Shown here: positions 32,485 through 43,233 of the stretch, one piece after another | Layout of the letters: the number at the start of each line of letters is the position of its first letter | Numbering within the stretch: position 1 is the first letter of the stretch | Assembly: GCF_040371755.1 (NCBI RefSeq) | Contig: NZ_BAABWE010000011.1 | Span: 1-64,000 of the forward strand | Length of the DNA stretch: 64,000 nucleotides | Source of the DNA: Bermanella sp040371755 | GTDB lineage: Bacteria > Pseudomonadota > Gammaproteobacteria > Pseudomonadales > Oceanobacteraceae | Direction: 5' to 3' | Program-made: the position numbers and the translations under genes | The notes under the pieces: model-generated | What the model saw: the letters and a program-made list of their open reading frames with translations, nothing else | What the model was told of the DNA's origin: nothing | Database searches by the model: none

Positions 32485-32607
32485 GTTTTTCTCCAACGTT
32501 CGTTATTTAATAGGTGCAGGCATAGTAAAGAATTGACGTGAACGGAAAAACACACAAAAATGAGCATTATTGTTTCTTAAATCGTTCTAATGATTAGGTG
32601 AATAAAA

Positions 32608-33507
32608 ATGGATCGAGTCATTGCTGCCAAGGTATTCATTGATGTGGCTCAGTCTCGCAGTTTTACTGCCACTGCGGAACGCTTAGGTATGTCTCGGCCC
32701 ATGGTGACCCGCTACATGGAAGCCATGGAAGACTGGCTGAAAACACGGCTACTGCACCGAACTACCCGAAAAATATCTTTAACCACAGCAGGAGAGTCCT
32801 GCCTAAAAGACGTGGAGCTTTGGTTAGAGCAAGCAGATAAAATTACTTCCCTCGCCAATATAGGTAAAGAATTGTCTGGCTTGGTACGAGTGACCACTAG
32901 TATGTCGTTTGGTTTTTCACAGCTAATGCCTGCCATTCAAGCTTTTATGGATGAGCACTCCCAAGTTCGCATCGACATTGATCTTGAGGACAGTGCAGCG
33001 GATCTGACGGAAAAGAGCATCGATCTTGCTTTGCGCATCGCTTCTAATCCAGACCCTTCCTTAATTGGTAAACCCATTGCCCTGTGTGAATCGGTATTGG
33101 TGGCGTCGCCGGATTATCTACAACAATCACAAGCAAGCGTCGGTGGGATTAACCACCCACAGGACTTAACTCAACATAATTGCTTGGGCTACAAAAATTT
33201 TGAACAACACATATGGCATTTATCAAAAAATGAGCAATTTGAATCCATCACTGTAGACTGTCGCCTCACCATTAACGAAGCTAACGCGCTATTACATGGA
33301 ACATTGAATGGCATCGGTATTAGTATGCAACCAACTTATCTGGCTAATCGCTATATCAAGGATGGTAGGCTCATTCATGTACTACCAGAATGGAAGCCCA
33401 AAGCACTTAGCATTTACGCCTTATATTCTTCCCGAAAACACTTGTCACCCACCGTACGAGCTTTAATTGATCACTTAGAAAGTTACTTTGCTGCACATCA
33501 TTGGTGA
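32608..33507 (+). CDS. LysR-family transcriptional regulator
   Basis: 299 residues. N-terminal winged helix AKVFIDVAQSRSFTATAERLGMSRPMVTRYMEAME (cut here; about residues 7-40) with LLHRTTRKISLTTAGE, then a periplasmic-binding-protein-like effector domain containing VRVTTSMSFGFSQLMPAIQAF and FMDEHSQVRIDIDLED. It is divergent from the MBL-fold/DsbA-like operon with 123 bases between, the classic layout for LysR control of the adjacent operon. Effector unknown. Confidence 0.93.
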   Translation: MDRVIAAKVFIDVAQSRSFTATAERLGMSRPMVTRYMEAMEDWLKTRLLHRTTRKISLTTAGESCLKDVELWLEQADKITSLANIGKELSGLVRVTTSMSFGFSQLMPAIQAFMDEHSQVRIDIDLEDSAADLTEKSIDLALRIASNPDPSLIGKPIALCESVLVASPDYLQQSQASVGGINHPQDLTQHNCLGYKNFEQHIWHLSKNEQFESITVDCRLTINEANALLHGTLNGIGISMQPTYLANRYIKDGRLIHVLPEWKPKALSIYALYSSRKHLSPTVRALIDHLESYFAAHHW

Positions 33508-33546
33508 TCATTAAATGTCACAGAGCCACATGAAACATGACTGGCA

Positions 33547-36264
33547 TTAAAATGGTATTTCTAAACGTCCAAATAAGAAATTAGAATCTGTAATCTCTTT
33601 ACTATCATTGTGTACCATTTCAAGTACATAACGCACAACCGCTTTATTCACAATCGAAGCATCAAAACTTAACGCTAAAGAAGCCTGATTAATTTCCACA
33701 TCGTTAACACCTGCCACACCATCAACCCCTTCAATTTGATAGCGACGATAAGCAATACTCACGGCCTCACGTTGCAATGAAAGTGGAAACTTAAAATAGT
33801 AAGCTGAGCCATTAAATACTTTAGATAAATTCACTTCACCATATGTCACTTGTTTTGCAAATACATCCCCCAATAAACTAGGAATATGAAAACTACTTGG
33901 ATCATTACCGATAAAGCTCACATTACTTTCAAGTTTAACGCCCTGATATTCTGCACGATTAGCATTGGAATCGCTCGCCGCATATTTTCCGTTAAATCCT
34001 GCATAAAATTCCAAGGGTAAATCCGTGGAGAAGCCAAACGTAGAACCAGTTATATTATCCCCTCGATCATGGGTGACAAAAAAGTTCGAATGCGCTATTT
34101 CATTTGTATAAAAGCTATGACCAAATGATTGCTGCCGAGATACTGAAACATTAAGCGACACAGGTTCACGATCTAAATCAATATAGTCTTGATAATAACC
34201 TACTTGTAATTGCCCCGCCCAATAGCCTTGTTTCAGAAAAGGTAATTTAACATCTAAGGCTATTCCATAATCACGGGTATCAACAAAAGCGGCCACATCT
34301 TCAAGTCCGTTATCGGCCACATAAAAGGCATCAACCCCGTATAAAATAAAATGTTCATTATTACTATAGCGAGTACCTAATAGAAGACTTTGATAACCAT
34401 CTTTTTGGGCTTTTAATGTCAGTTCGTTATACCCCAAAGGATCTGAATAAGTGACAAATAAATTGGCAGAGGAATCTCCGTTTTCATCTTCTCCTGCTAT
34501 AAAACTACCCATTGTGTAACTGAAGTTATTAAAAAAACCATATTCCATTGGTTCATCAAGTGCTATTGATTCAACTTTATCAAAATTAGAAAGGCGATCA
34601 TGTAATGGATGTTCGATGTCGTCCCACATGAGCTTCACTACATAAGGGTCTTCATCACTAATATTTAGATCAATTAGAGCATAGTAATAATCATCGGCAG
34701 AGATAGCCTCAACAATCACTTGATTGTCACCGGCTAATTTAGCAGCCACTACGTTATCGGCATTCAGCACACGGCTCACATTACCGTTATTTACCTTATA
34801 TAATGAGCTGCCCATTTTACTATTAGCAATGAAATATACAGCGCCACTGCTATCAACATCTGCCACAATACTGTAAAAGCCATCTAGCGTGTACAAGGCT
34901 TGTTTATCGCGAAATAATGTTCGCTTCTTCCCATTTTGAATAAAATAATATAAGTGGTCATCTTTAACTATGACCGATGAATTCACCGCAGCATAGAACT
35001 CGTCACCCACAAACAATTGAGGGCTAACATAAGATTTGGTTGTGTCAAAATACACTTCTTGTCCATCGCTCAAATAGCCTTGAATAATTTTACCTTCGCT
35101 ACCGGGCTTAATCATGCCATCTTCGTCGAACAAACCCTGAGTGATACGCCAAGGTGAAGTATGGCGAGCACTAACCGTATAAAAGCCATCTTCTAAAGGG
35201 AATACACGGCCCAACGCAAGAGATGCTGTTTCGTATTTTATTGTTTTATTTTGCTTATTATATTGGAACAACTTAGGTGAACTCACACCGCGCTCCATAG
35301 TCAGAAACAGTACTTCTGAATCCTTAGTATTCATGTCAGAGTAATATTTTGAACGGCCTAAAATATGTCCTTCTGCTAATTTTACTGACCGTGCTTCATA
35401 CTCCATTTTTTCAGCCCATGCTGAGAATGTAGTATTAAAATTTACCCCAAATGTTTCTTTGGTTGGCTCATTGACGGTAAAAGGGAAATACCAATTTTTC
35501 GAGCGATTCTTAAAATACTTATTTGTTGTATCTAAGCCATATGTTTCAGCGAGATAATACTGATATTGCGAACCAAATATGTAATGGCCTTCACCATAAG
35601 GAAAGTTCTTAGTTTGATTATACATGCGCTCTTTTGTTAAATTCCCTGCTTTTGCATGCACATAATTCATTGCTCTGTATCGCCCACTATAAAGTCGCCC
35701 GCCTCGACCATGCCACGATTCATTTAATACAGCATTTCCCTCTAACATAAAGCTAGATTCAAATAAATTAGGTGTAGTCGCTGGAAAAAACGGAAAGAAG
35801 ATGCCGCCATTTCTGAACACTTTAAACATGCTACTGGATACGACATTTTCTTTAGCATTAACCTGATAGTTATGTGCTGTTTCATGTAGCAGCAACATAT
35901 CCAACCATGAACTTGATGAAAAATAATCAGGCAGCTGTGCCCCACCCATATAATTAACTTGGCGATTAGACGGAAATTGAGTAGAAAACCCATTAGCGAT
36001 TTGATTATAAGATGATATAAGCCCTACGGATAACTGAGTATCCATTTGGTAACCAAATGTGTCTTCATAGATTGGCTGCAACAACATTTCAAAGCCTGCT
36101 GTATGCTCTGCATGCTGTTTATTTTCCTCTGTATATATAATATTCGTATTATTCACATCTTGAGATAAATAAGGCTTATCTTCTGCTACCACTGAATAAT
36201 TTGGAAATACGATTTCATTTGCCTGAGCAGTAGCAGATAGCAGTAGCACCCATAGAATTTTCAT
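33547..36264 (-). CDS. Outer-membrane metalloprotease / beta-propeller / barrel protein
   Basis: The start is the ATG complement of 36262-36264 (905 residues, MKILWVLLLSATAQA signal peptide); a longer frame to 36321 lacks a signal. The N-terminal third contains the zinc-peptidase motif LLLHETAHNYQ (HETAH at residues 127-131) and further aromatic-rich segments. Residues about 320-590 form repeated short beta units of the YVTN/WD40-like propeller type (DGFYTVSARH, DGFYSIVADVDSSGAVYFIAN). The last 300 residues alternate as in an outer-membrane barrel and end in ...GRLEIPF with a terminal Phe. A role as a surface-exposed peptidase is inferred. Monocistronic. Confidence 0.7.
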   Translation of the reverse strand: MKILWVLLLSATAQANEIVFPNYSVVAEDKPYLSQDVNNTNIIYTEENKQHAEHTAGFEMLLQPIYEDTFGYQMDTQLSVGLISSYNQIANGFSTQFPSNRQVNYMGGAQLPDYFSSSSWLDMLLLHETAHNYQVNAKENVVSSSMFKVFRNGGIFFPFFPATTPNLFESSFMLEGNAVLNESWHGRGGRLYSGRYRAMNYVHAKAGNLTKERMYNQTKNFPYGEGHYIFGSQYQYYLAETYGLDTTNKYFKNRSKNWYFPFTVNEPTKETFGVNFNTTFSAWAEKMEYEARSVKLAEGHILGRSKYYSDMNTKDSEVLFLTMERGVSSPKLFQYNKQNKTIKYETASLALGRVFPLEDGFYTVSARHTSPWRITQGLFDEDGMIKPGSEGKIIQGYLSDGQEVYFDTTKSYVSPQLFVGDEFYAAVNSSVIVKDDHLYYFIQNGKKRTLFRDKQALYTLDGFYSIVADVDSSGAVYFIANSKMGSSLYKVNNGNVSRVLNADNVVAAKLAGDNQVIVEAISADDYYYALIDLNISDEDPYVVKLMWDDIEHPLHDRLSNFDKVESIALDEPMEYGFFNNFSYTMGSFIAGEDENGDSSANLFVTYSDPLGYNELTLKAQKDGYQSLLLGTRYSNNEHFILYGVDAFYVADNGLEDVAAFVDTRDYGIALDVKLPFLKQGYWAGQLQVGYYQDYIDLDREPVSLNVSVSRQQSFGHSFYTNEIAHSNFFVTHDRGDNITGSTFGFSTDLPLEFYAGFNGKYAASDSNANRAEYQGVKLESNVSFIGNDPSSFHIPSLLGDVFAKQVTYGEVNLSKVFNGSAYYFKFPLSLQREAVSIAYRRYQIEGVDGVAGVNDVEINQASLALSFDASIVNKAVVRYVLEMVHNDSKEITDSNFLFGRLEIPF

Positions 36265-36520
36265 GATTTTTACTCGTATTTTAATACGTGGAAACATATA
36301 TAAATTCAATGTAATTAACAAGTAAACTCCACTATAAATCCATACATATGCATCATCAAAGTTGAACTGTGCAATTAATAATATGTATTGAAGGTATAAT
36401 TTATAGGAAGGTACTTAATGACTGTTAACTTATAATACAAGTAATGGCTGAGTTTGAATTTTTAATAATTTTGCTTTAGTGGTTTATATCAATATTGCGC
36501 TGAATTCATTCACTCTAATG

Positions 36521-37498
36521 TTAAAACAATTCCACATCATTAGAGTTTTCTATCGTGCTATCCTGAAGATCATTATAGACAACTTGATTCCGCCCTTTAT
36601 TTTTAGCTCCATATAAGGCGGAATCTGCTAACTCTAATAAACTCCGCTGACCAACTTCTGGATTTAAAAAAGTAAACCCAATACTGACGGTCACTTTCCC
36701 AAATGAAAAATCATAATCCTCGACCGACTTTCTGAAACGCTGCAATGCTTTTTCAGCCTGTTCTTTAGTCGCACGATTAACAATCACTAGAAATTCTTCG
36801 CCACCATAGCGAAATATAAAGTCGGTATGCCGGAATGATTTCTCCATTAATCGAGAAAACGTGATCAATACTTCATCCCCATATAAATGGCCAAATGTAT
36901 CATTTACCTCTTTAAAATGATCAAGGTCTAAAATGGCTAGCCATGAGAATTTTTCTTCTTTTGAAAGATCTTTTTTCTGATAAAAATCAAACACCTGAGC
37001 AAGTATGACATCCATGGTTTGGCGATTGCGCAAATGGGTTAAATTATCTCGTTCCTTTGAATCAAGCAAAATCACTAATCGCTCATAGATACAAAACAAC
37101 CCAGTAATAATATTTAACTCTTCATTAAGCACATTGCCTTTTGCAATCACTAGTCGCCGTGGTTTTACCCCTTCGCAAATATCAAACACAAGGAAAGCTT
37201 GGTTATCATGCTCTAATTGGTGCACACCTCCATAATACTTCTGAACCACGTTATCGATTAGCTGAGTATATTCATCTGATACATTATCATCTAATGATAC
37301 GGGGAAACGCCGCGAGGAAAAATCCTGACCTTCTTTACTAGCACGGGCCAAACTAAAAATTTCATAACACGCAACGTCTTCAATGCCTTCATATTCCAAC
37401 AATAGGCAGACCAACTGATGGGTCAGTTCTGGATAGTTTTTATGTTCCAATAACCGCAAGGCCAGTACAAATTCAGGGCCAAGCTCTTTGTGTGGCAT
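36521..37498 (-). CDS. Diguanylate cyclase (GGDEF domain)
   Basis: 325 residues, soluble. The N-terminal 150 residues are an unrecognised, probably sensory domain. The GGDEF domain starts near LTHLRNRQTMD, has the Mg2+-binding LDLDHFKEVNDTFGH, the active site RYGGEEF (GGEEF at 232-236), and the product-inhibition I-site RHTD (R223-D226), exactly five residues before it. It makes cyclic di-GMP from two GTP. A link to fimbriae or surface attachment is possible but not shown by the neighbourhood. Confidence 0.92.
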   Translation of the reverse strand: MPHKELGPEFVLALRLLEHKNYPELTHQLVCLLLEYEGIEDVACYEIFSLARASKEGQDFSSRRFPVSLDDNVSDEYTQLIDNVVQKYYGGVHQLEHDNQAFLVFDICEGVKPRRLVIAKGNVLNEELNIITGLFCIYERLVILLDSKERDNLTHLRNRQTMDVILAQVFDFYQKKDLSKEEKFSWLAILDLDHFKEVNDTFGHLYGDEVLITFSRLMEKSFRHTDFIFRYGGEEFLVIVNRATKEQAEKALQRFRKSVEDYDFSFGKVTVSIGFTFLNPEVGQRSLLELADSALYGAKNKGRNQVVYNDLQDSTIENSNDVELF

Positions 37499-37596
37499 GC
37501 ATTGATCTCATTCAGATATATTTTTCAAGATGTCTTCTATGGTTAAGAATAGTAATGAACTGCATAATCTGCCAATCAGGTTCTCATGCAAAAAAA

Positions 37597-37624
37597 AGCC
37601 CCTTCATTCAACATGAAAGGGCCT
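37597..37624 (-). terminator. Terminator of the class V aminotransferase gene
   Basis: AGGCCCTTTCAT-GTTGA-ATGAAGGGGCT followed by Ts on the minus strand, 25 bases after the stop. Confidence 0.85.
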
Positions 37625-37648
37625 AAAATCTTCTTTATTATCAGAGGT

Positions 37649-38773
37649 CTAGTTCATTTTATCTAAAACCTGTTCAAGGTTGGTGACTGTGCGATCTATG
37701 TTATGTAGCTTATCTAAACCAAACAAACCAATACGAAACGACTTAAAATCATCCCCTTCGTCGCACATTAACGGCACGCCTGCTGCGGCTTGCATGCCAA
37801 GTGCTGCGAACTTCTTGGTGTTTTGCATATCTGCGTCAGCAGTGTAGTTCACCACTACCCCTGGCGCTTGAAACCCTTCAGCCGCCACCGATTGAATGCC
37901 ACGAGCTTCCAGCATGGCTCTCACTTTTTGTCCTAGTTCTAACTGCTCGGCTTTTACTTTTTCAAAGCCATATTCTTTGGTTTCCATCATAGTATCGCGG
38001 AACTGGGTCAATGCATCCGTTGGCATAGTGGCATGATAAGCATGGCCACCGTTTTCATAGGCTTGCATGATTTGTTGCCACTTTTTCAGGTCACAAGCAA
38101 AGCTATTACTGGTAGTGCCCTCTAAAACCGCCAGCGCCTTATCACTTAACATCACCAATGCAGCACAAGGAGATGCACTCCAACCCTTTTGCGGCGCGCT
38201 GATTAAAATATCCACACCTGTAGCCTGCATATCTACCCACACCGTACCGGATGCGATGCAATCCAATACAAATAGGCCACCAACCTCATGAACTGCAGCG
38301 GCGACTTGCTGAATATAATCATCCGGCAATATCATGCCTGAAGCGGTTTCTACATGGGGGGCAAATACCATATCAGGCTTTTGTGCTTTGATAGTGGCTA
38401 CGACTTCTTCGATAGGCGCTGGTGCGAACGGCGCTTGCGGGCCATCGGCTATTTTACGAGCTTTAAGTACGGTCTCTTCACTTGGTAAGCCTGCCATTTC
38501 AAAAATTTGCGTCCAACGATAGCTAAACCAGCCATTGCGAATCACTAAACATTTTTTATTTTGCGCAAACTGACGAGCTACGGCTTCCATACCATAAGTG
38601 CCGCCACCGGGCACAACAACAACACCTTGAGCCCCATAAACTTGTTTTAAAGTACTAGAGATGTCACGCATCGCTCCCTGAAAGGTTTGCGACATGTGAT
38701 TTAACGAACGATCTGTAAATACCACTGAATATTCTAATAGGCCATCTGGGTCTACTGTGTTTAATAACGCCAT
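37649..38773 (-). CDS. Class V PLP aminotransferase (alanine-glyoxylate type)
   Basis: 374 residues. PLP-enzyme features: VVPGGGTYGMEAVAR (phosphate cup; about 55-69), FVLDCIASGTVWVDM with the Asp that pairs with the pyridine N, and SAPQKGW with the Schiff-base Lys (about residue 202). It resembles alanine/serine-glyoxylate aminotransferases of the class V group. Substrate not determinable. Monocistronic, divergent from an efflux operon. Confidence 0.85.
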   Translation of the reverse strand: MALLNTVDPDGLLEYSVVFTDRSLNHMSQTFQGAMRDISSTLKQVYGAQGVVVVPGGGTYGMEAVARQFAQNKKCLVIRNGWFSYRWTQIFEMAGLPSEETVLKARKIADGPQAPFAPAPIEEVVATIKAQKPDMVFAPHVETASGMILPDDYIQQVAAAVHEVGGLFVLDCIASGTVWVDMQATGVDILISAPQKGWSASPCAALVMLSDKALAVLEGTTSNSFACDLKKWQQIMQAYENGGHAYHATMPTDALTQFRDTMMETKEYGFEKVKAEQLELGQKVRAMLEARGIQSVAAEGFQAPGVVVNYTADADMQNTKKFAALGMQAAAGVPLMCDEGDDFKSFRIGLFGLDKLHNIDRTVTNLEQVLDKMN

Positions 38774-39042
38774 GTGGGCTCCTAAATCTTGTAAATGCGG
38801 GGCTATTTAAGAAGAATCCTTGATAAGAGTAAAGCGCTAATGAGACAAAACCATGATCCTATGGGACTTTATTGCCCACAAACCCGTACACTGAAAACCT
38901 TAGGTTTGATCCATATGGCTTAGATGTTTGCTATCTGCACAAACAGAGTGCTGCGAAACTACCTGTCTCATCTGCCATCATATAAACTTGGCCCAGATAC
39001 CGCCCTTAATCAGGCTGGCCATTTTTCATTTTAGGATATGTT

Positions 39043-40101
39043 ATGTTACGCAAATTGGCGTTTGGCGTGCTCATACTGATAATAGCTGCCGTGGTATGGC
39101 GCTATTATCATAATACTCAAACTCAACCCCGTGCCCAAAGAGCCGCTCCTGTTGTGCTATTTGAAGTCCAACCAAGTCAAATTAAAGCATCCCTTGAGGC
39201 CCTAGGCAGTGCTCGTGCCGCCGAATCTGTCACCTTAACTGCCAGTGTCACTGAAAAAGTCAGTAATATTCATTTCAAACAAGGGCAGTTTGTACAAAAA
39301 GGTGAGACTCTCATTACTCTCGCCAATGAAGAAGAATTAGCTCAACTCAGTATTGCTAAAATTGAACTGGCCGAGCAACAGCGTGAATACAAACGCATTG
39401 AAAAACTTGTAAAACAAAAGTCCGTCTCTGCATCGGAACTGGACCGTTTACAGTCATCCATTGATACCGCCCGTGGGCGCATAGCCCAAGTACAAGCCAC
39501 ACTTAAAGATCGCGTTATTAAAGCACCCTTTGACGGGTTACTAGGGCTGCGCAATATCAGCGTAGGCACGCTGTTAAAACCCGGTGACGAAATCACTACC
39601 TTGGACTCAGTGGATCATTTAGAAATGGATTTTGATTTAGCCGAAATCTACCTCCCAAGGATAAAAGTGGGTCAGGTATTAGATGCTCATAGCGTGGCCT
39701 ACCCTGAACACATTTTTAAAGGTGAAATCGTCACACTGGATTCCCGTGTTAACCCCAGCACCCGCAACATTAAAGTGCGCGCGAAAATTGACAACCCACA
39801 GCGCCTACTTAGGCCCGGCATGCTGCTAACCCTAGACATCATCAATCAACAACGCACCAGCCTTATGTTGCCAGAAGAAGCGGTATTCATGCGCGCTGAT
39901 CAACACCTAGTGTATAAAATCACAGACCACATGGTGGCAAAAGAGCAACAAATAGAAATTGGTTTGCGCCAAAATGGCAAAGTCGAAGTTATAAAAGGCT
40001 TAAAACAAGGGGATAACATTGTTTGGCAAGGTTTACTCAAGGTGAAGCCCGGGGCTAAAGTTAAAACCCAAGTTGAGTCTTGGCGGGGAGACAAAACATG
40101 A
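39043..40101 (+). CDS. RND efflux periplasmic adaptor (membrane-fusion protein)
   Basis: 352 residues with an N-terminal membrane anchor (LRKLAFGVLILIIAAVVW), a barrel-sandwich lipoyl domain (SVTEKVSNIHFKQGQFVQKGETLITL), a coiled-coil hairpin (about 100-150), then VIKAPFDGLLGLRNISVGTLLKPGDEI and the beta-barrel and membrane-proximal domains (LRPGMLLTLDI). It links an inner-membrane pump to an outer-membrane channel. Its stop overlaps the next start (ATGA). Confidence 0.93.
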   Translation: MLRKLAFGVLILIIAAVVWRYYHNTQTQPRAQRAAPVVLFEVQPSQIKASLEALGSARAAESVTLTASVTEKVSNIHFKQGQFVQKGETLITLANEEELAQLSIAKIELAEQQREYKRIEKLVKQKSVSASELDRLQSSIDTARGRIAQVQATLKDRVIKAPFDGLLGLRNISVGTLLKPGDEITTLDSVDHLEMDFDLAEIYLPRIKVGQVLDAHSVAYPEHIFKGEIVTLDSRVNPSTRNIKVRAKIDNPQRLLRPGMLLTLDIINQQRTSLMLPEEAVFMRADQHLVYKITDHMVAKEQQIEIGLRQNGKVEVIKGLKQGDNIVWQGLLKVKPGAKVKTQVESWRGDKT

Positions 40102-43100
40102 TCATTACCGACATGTCGGTAAAGCGCCCAGTATTGGCCTCGGTTATTAGTTTATTGATTTTGGCCTTTGGTTTAGTGGCATTTGATCGCTTACCGCTTA
40201 GAGAATACCCAGACATCGACGCCCCTGTCGTGAGCATTCGTACGAACTACACAGGGGCCGCTGCCGCCATAGTCGAGCAGCGTATTACCCAATTAATTGA
40301 AGACCGCATATCAGGCATTGAGGGCATCAAAAACATTATTTCATCCAGTGAAGATGGTCGCTCAAGCATCTCTATTGAATTTAATATTAGCCGCAACATA
40401 GACGCCGCCGCCAACGATGTACGCGACCGAGTATCACGAATACTCAATAACCTACCCGATGACGCCGAACCACCGGAAGTAACCAAAGCCGGTGCCGATG
40501 ACGACACCATTATGTGGTTTAACTTAGTCAGTGATCGCATGAACATGCTTGAACTCACCGACTACGCCAATCGCTATTTGGTTGACCGCTTTAGCGTACT
40601 TGATGGCATTGCCCGCATAAGAGTAGGCGGTGGTCTTAATTACGCATTACGAGTATGGATTGACCGCAAAGCCCTAGCCGCCCGTAACTTAACCATTGTC
40701 GACATTGAAGATGCCCTGCGCCGTGAAAATATTGAGTTACCCGCAGGTACGATAGAATCGGACCAACGTCAATTTACCGTTCGTCTAGAGCGGGCTTATC
40801 CAACCCCTGAGCAAATTGGCCAATTGGTCATTGGCAATAACACCGATGCCATTCGATTAAAAGATGTGGCGCGCGTTGAACTCAGTGCGGATGAAACCCG
40901 CAAATCATTTCGTGGCAATGGTGTCCCCATGGTGGGTTTAGGCATCACCAAACAAAGCACCGCCAATACTCTAGAGGTAGCACGCAAAGCACGCTCATTA
41001 TTAGATCAAATTAACCCTGAACTGCCTGAAGGCATGGCACTCTTGCGCAGCTATGACAGCTCAGTATTTATCGAGCAATCCATCAAAGAGGTGTATCACA
41101 CCTTATTCATTGCCATGGCCTTGGTCATATTAGTGATTTACATTTTTTTAGGAAATGTTCGCGCCACACTCATTCCCGCAATTACAGTGCCCGTGTCGTT
41201 AATGGGCACGTTTATCATTTTATACATGTTAGGCTTCACCATTAACCTGCTCACGTTACTGGCACTCATTCTTGCCATTGGAATGGTAGTAGACGATGCC
41301 ATTGTTATGCTGGAAAATATTCATCGTCGCATCGACCAAGGAGAGCCGCCATTAGTCGCCGCGTACCTTGGGGCAAAGCAAGTGTCCTTTGCCATACTAG
41401 CCACCACCGCAGTATTAATTTCCGTATTTTTACCCATCATTTTTTTAGAGGGCGACCTAGGTAAACTGTTTACAGAGTTTGCCGTAGCCATGTCAGCGGC
41501 AGTGGGGTTTTCTTCTTTAGTGGCGTTATCCCTTTCCCCCATGATGTGCTCGCGTTTATTACACGCCAAAGAAAAACCCAACCGTCTTACACAAAAAACA
41601 AACGCGGCCTTAGATAAACTGCGCGAACATTACCAAGCCTATTTACAGCGAGCCATTAACCGCCCCAAACGTACCATTGGGTTGTTAATCGGTGCATTAT
41701 TCGTTTGTGTGTGGTTATTCCAACACGTCCCCAGTGAGTTCACACCAAAAGAAGATCGTGGTGGATTCTTTATCGCCGTATCTGCCCCAGAAGGCTCCAG
41801 TTACGATTATTCAAAAAACTACATGGATGAAATTGAAAAGCGCCTCATGCCCATGGTAGATGAAGGTATTATCAAGCGCCTATTAGTGCGCACTCCCCGC
41901 AGCTTCGGCTCAAGCTCAGACTATTCCGGCGGATTTGTCATCGTCGTAATGGAAGATTGGAGCGAACGCCCACCCGCCACACAGGTTATGGGGCGAATTA
42001 ATAAAAGCTTAAGCGATTTAGCCGGGGTTCGTGCCTTTGCCATCATGCGTCAAGCTTTGGGTCGTGGTATCGGTAAACCCGTTCAATTTGTATTAGGTGG
42101 TAGCGACTACAAACAATTAGCACAATGGCGTGACATCATGCTGGAAAAAGCCGCCGCCAATCCAAAACTCATTGGCCTAGACCACGATTACAAAGAAACC
42201 AAACCGCAAGTGTTGATTAATATCAACACACAAAGAGCCGCCGACTTAGGAGTAAGCGCAAAAGAAATTGGTAATACCTTAGCAGCCTTACAAGGCTCTC
42301 GTCGTGTTACAACCTTTTTAGAGCGCGGTGAAGAGTACGATGTCATATTAGAGGGTGAAAGAAGCTTGCAAACCAGCCCTCTGGATATGAAAAACATCTA
42401 CGTTCGCAGCCGTTTTAACAACGAACTTATTCCCTTAGCTAACTTAGTTACCATTACCGAACAAGCTGATGCAAGCAAACTCAACCGTTATAATCGTGTG
42501 CGCGCTATTACCTTAAAAGCCAGTTTGGCTGAGGGCTACACATTAGGTGAAGCCATTAACTACTTAAACAGCCTCGCCAATACTCACTTACCAGCGCAAG
42601 CCGTCATTAGTTACAAGGGGCAATCTCAAGACCTACAAAGCAGCGGGCAATCCATTTACTTTATATTTGCACTTGCCCTTGTGGTGGTGTTTTTAGTATT
42701 GGCGGCGCAATTTGAAAGTTACATTCACCCTTTTGTAATCATGCTCACGGTTCCCATGGCCATGATCGGCGCATTAATTGGGCTGTATGTGTTTGGGCAA
42801 TCCCTGAATATTTACTCGCAAATTGGTTTGATTATGCTGGTGGGGCTAACCGCTAAAAACGGCATACTCATCGTAGAGTTTTGTAATCAATTACGGGATC
42901 AAGGCATGGTATTTGATGACGCCATTATCCAAGCTGCCAGCATTCGATTACGCCCCATACTTATGACCGCCATCACCACTGCCTTTGGCGCGGTGCCACT
43001 GATTTTATCGTTTGGAGCAGGTGCTGAAACCCGTATGGTGATTGGCATTGTGGTATTAACCGGTATTATTGCCTCTACCATCTTCACTTTGGTGATTGTG

Positions 43101-43202
43101 CCTGTGATGTATCGCCTATTAGCACGCAATACAACATCACCACTGACCATGGAGACGGAATTAAATCGGCAACTTGATGAGCACAAAAAAGCCCACGATT
43201 AA
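40098..43202 (+). CDS. RND multidrug efflux permease (HAE1 family)
   Basis: The start is ATG 40098, overlapping the adaptor stop and preceded by GGGGAG (1034 residues, MIITDMSVKRPVLASV). Twelve membrane helices and two large periplasmic loops are expected. Hallmarks: GIARIRVGGGLNYALRVWID, helix-4 IGMVVDDAIVMLENI with the proton-relay Asp pair, and a second-half LIMLVGLTAKNGILIVEFCN. It is a proton-driven pump. No outer-membrane TolC-type gene is encoded alongside, so a channel must come from elsewhere. Confidence 0.95.
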   Translation: MIITDMSVKRPVLASVISLLILAFGLVAFDRLPLREYPDIDAPVVSIRTNYTGAAAAIVEQRITQLIEDRISGIEGIKNIISSSEDGRSSISIEFNISRNIDAAANDVRDRVSRILNNLPDDAEPPEVTKAGADDDTIMWFNLVSDRMNMLELTDYANRYLVDRFSVLDGIARIRVGGGLNYALRVWIDRKALAARNLTIVDIEDALRRENIELPAGTIESDQRQFTVRLERAYPTPEQIGQLVIGNNTDAIRLKDVARVELSADETRKSFRGNGVPMVGLGITKQSTANTLEVARKARSLLDQINPELPEGMALLRSYDSSVFIEQSIKEVYHTLFIAMALVILVIYIFLGNVRATLIPAITVPVSLMGTFIILYMLGFTINLLTLLALILAIGMVVDDAIVMLENIHRRIDQGEPPLVAAYLGAKQVSFAILATTAVLISVFLPIIFLEGDLGKLFTEFAVAMSAAVGFSSLVALSLSPMMCSRLLHAKEKPNRLTQKTNAALDKLREHYQAYLQRAINRPKRTIGLLIGALFVCVWLFQHVPSEFTPKEDRGGFFIAVSAPEGSSYDYSKNYMDEIEKRLMPMVDEGIIKRLLVRTPRSFGSSSDYSGGFVIVVMEDWSERPPATQVMGRINKSLSDLAGVRAFAIMRQALGRGIGKPVQFVLGGSDYKQLAQWRDIMLEKAAANPKLIGLDHDYKETKPQVLININTQRAADLGVSAKEIGNTLAALQGSRRVTTFLERGEEYDVILEGERSLQTSPLDMKNIYVRSRFNNELIPLANLVTITEQADASKLNRYNRVRAITLKASLAEGYTLGEAINYLNSLANTHLPAQAVISYKGQSQDLQSSGQSIYFIFALALVVVFLVLAAQFESYIHPFVIMLTVPMAMIGALIGLYVFGQSLNIYSQIGLIMLVGLTAKNGILIVEFCNQLRDQGMVFDDAIIQAASIRLRPILMTAITTAFGAVPLILSFGAGAETRMVIGIVVLTGIIASTIFTLVIVPVMYRLLARNTTSPLTMETELNRQLDEHKKAHD

Positions 43203-43210
43203 GTGGGCTT
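43189..43210 (-). terminator. Terminator of the outer-membrane barrel gene
   Basis: AAGCCCAC-TTAATC-GTGGGCTT with a T-run on the minus strand; it overlaps the last codons of the RND permease. Confidence 0.75.
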
Positions 43211-43233
43211 ATGCTCTTTGAAATTGATTATTA

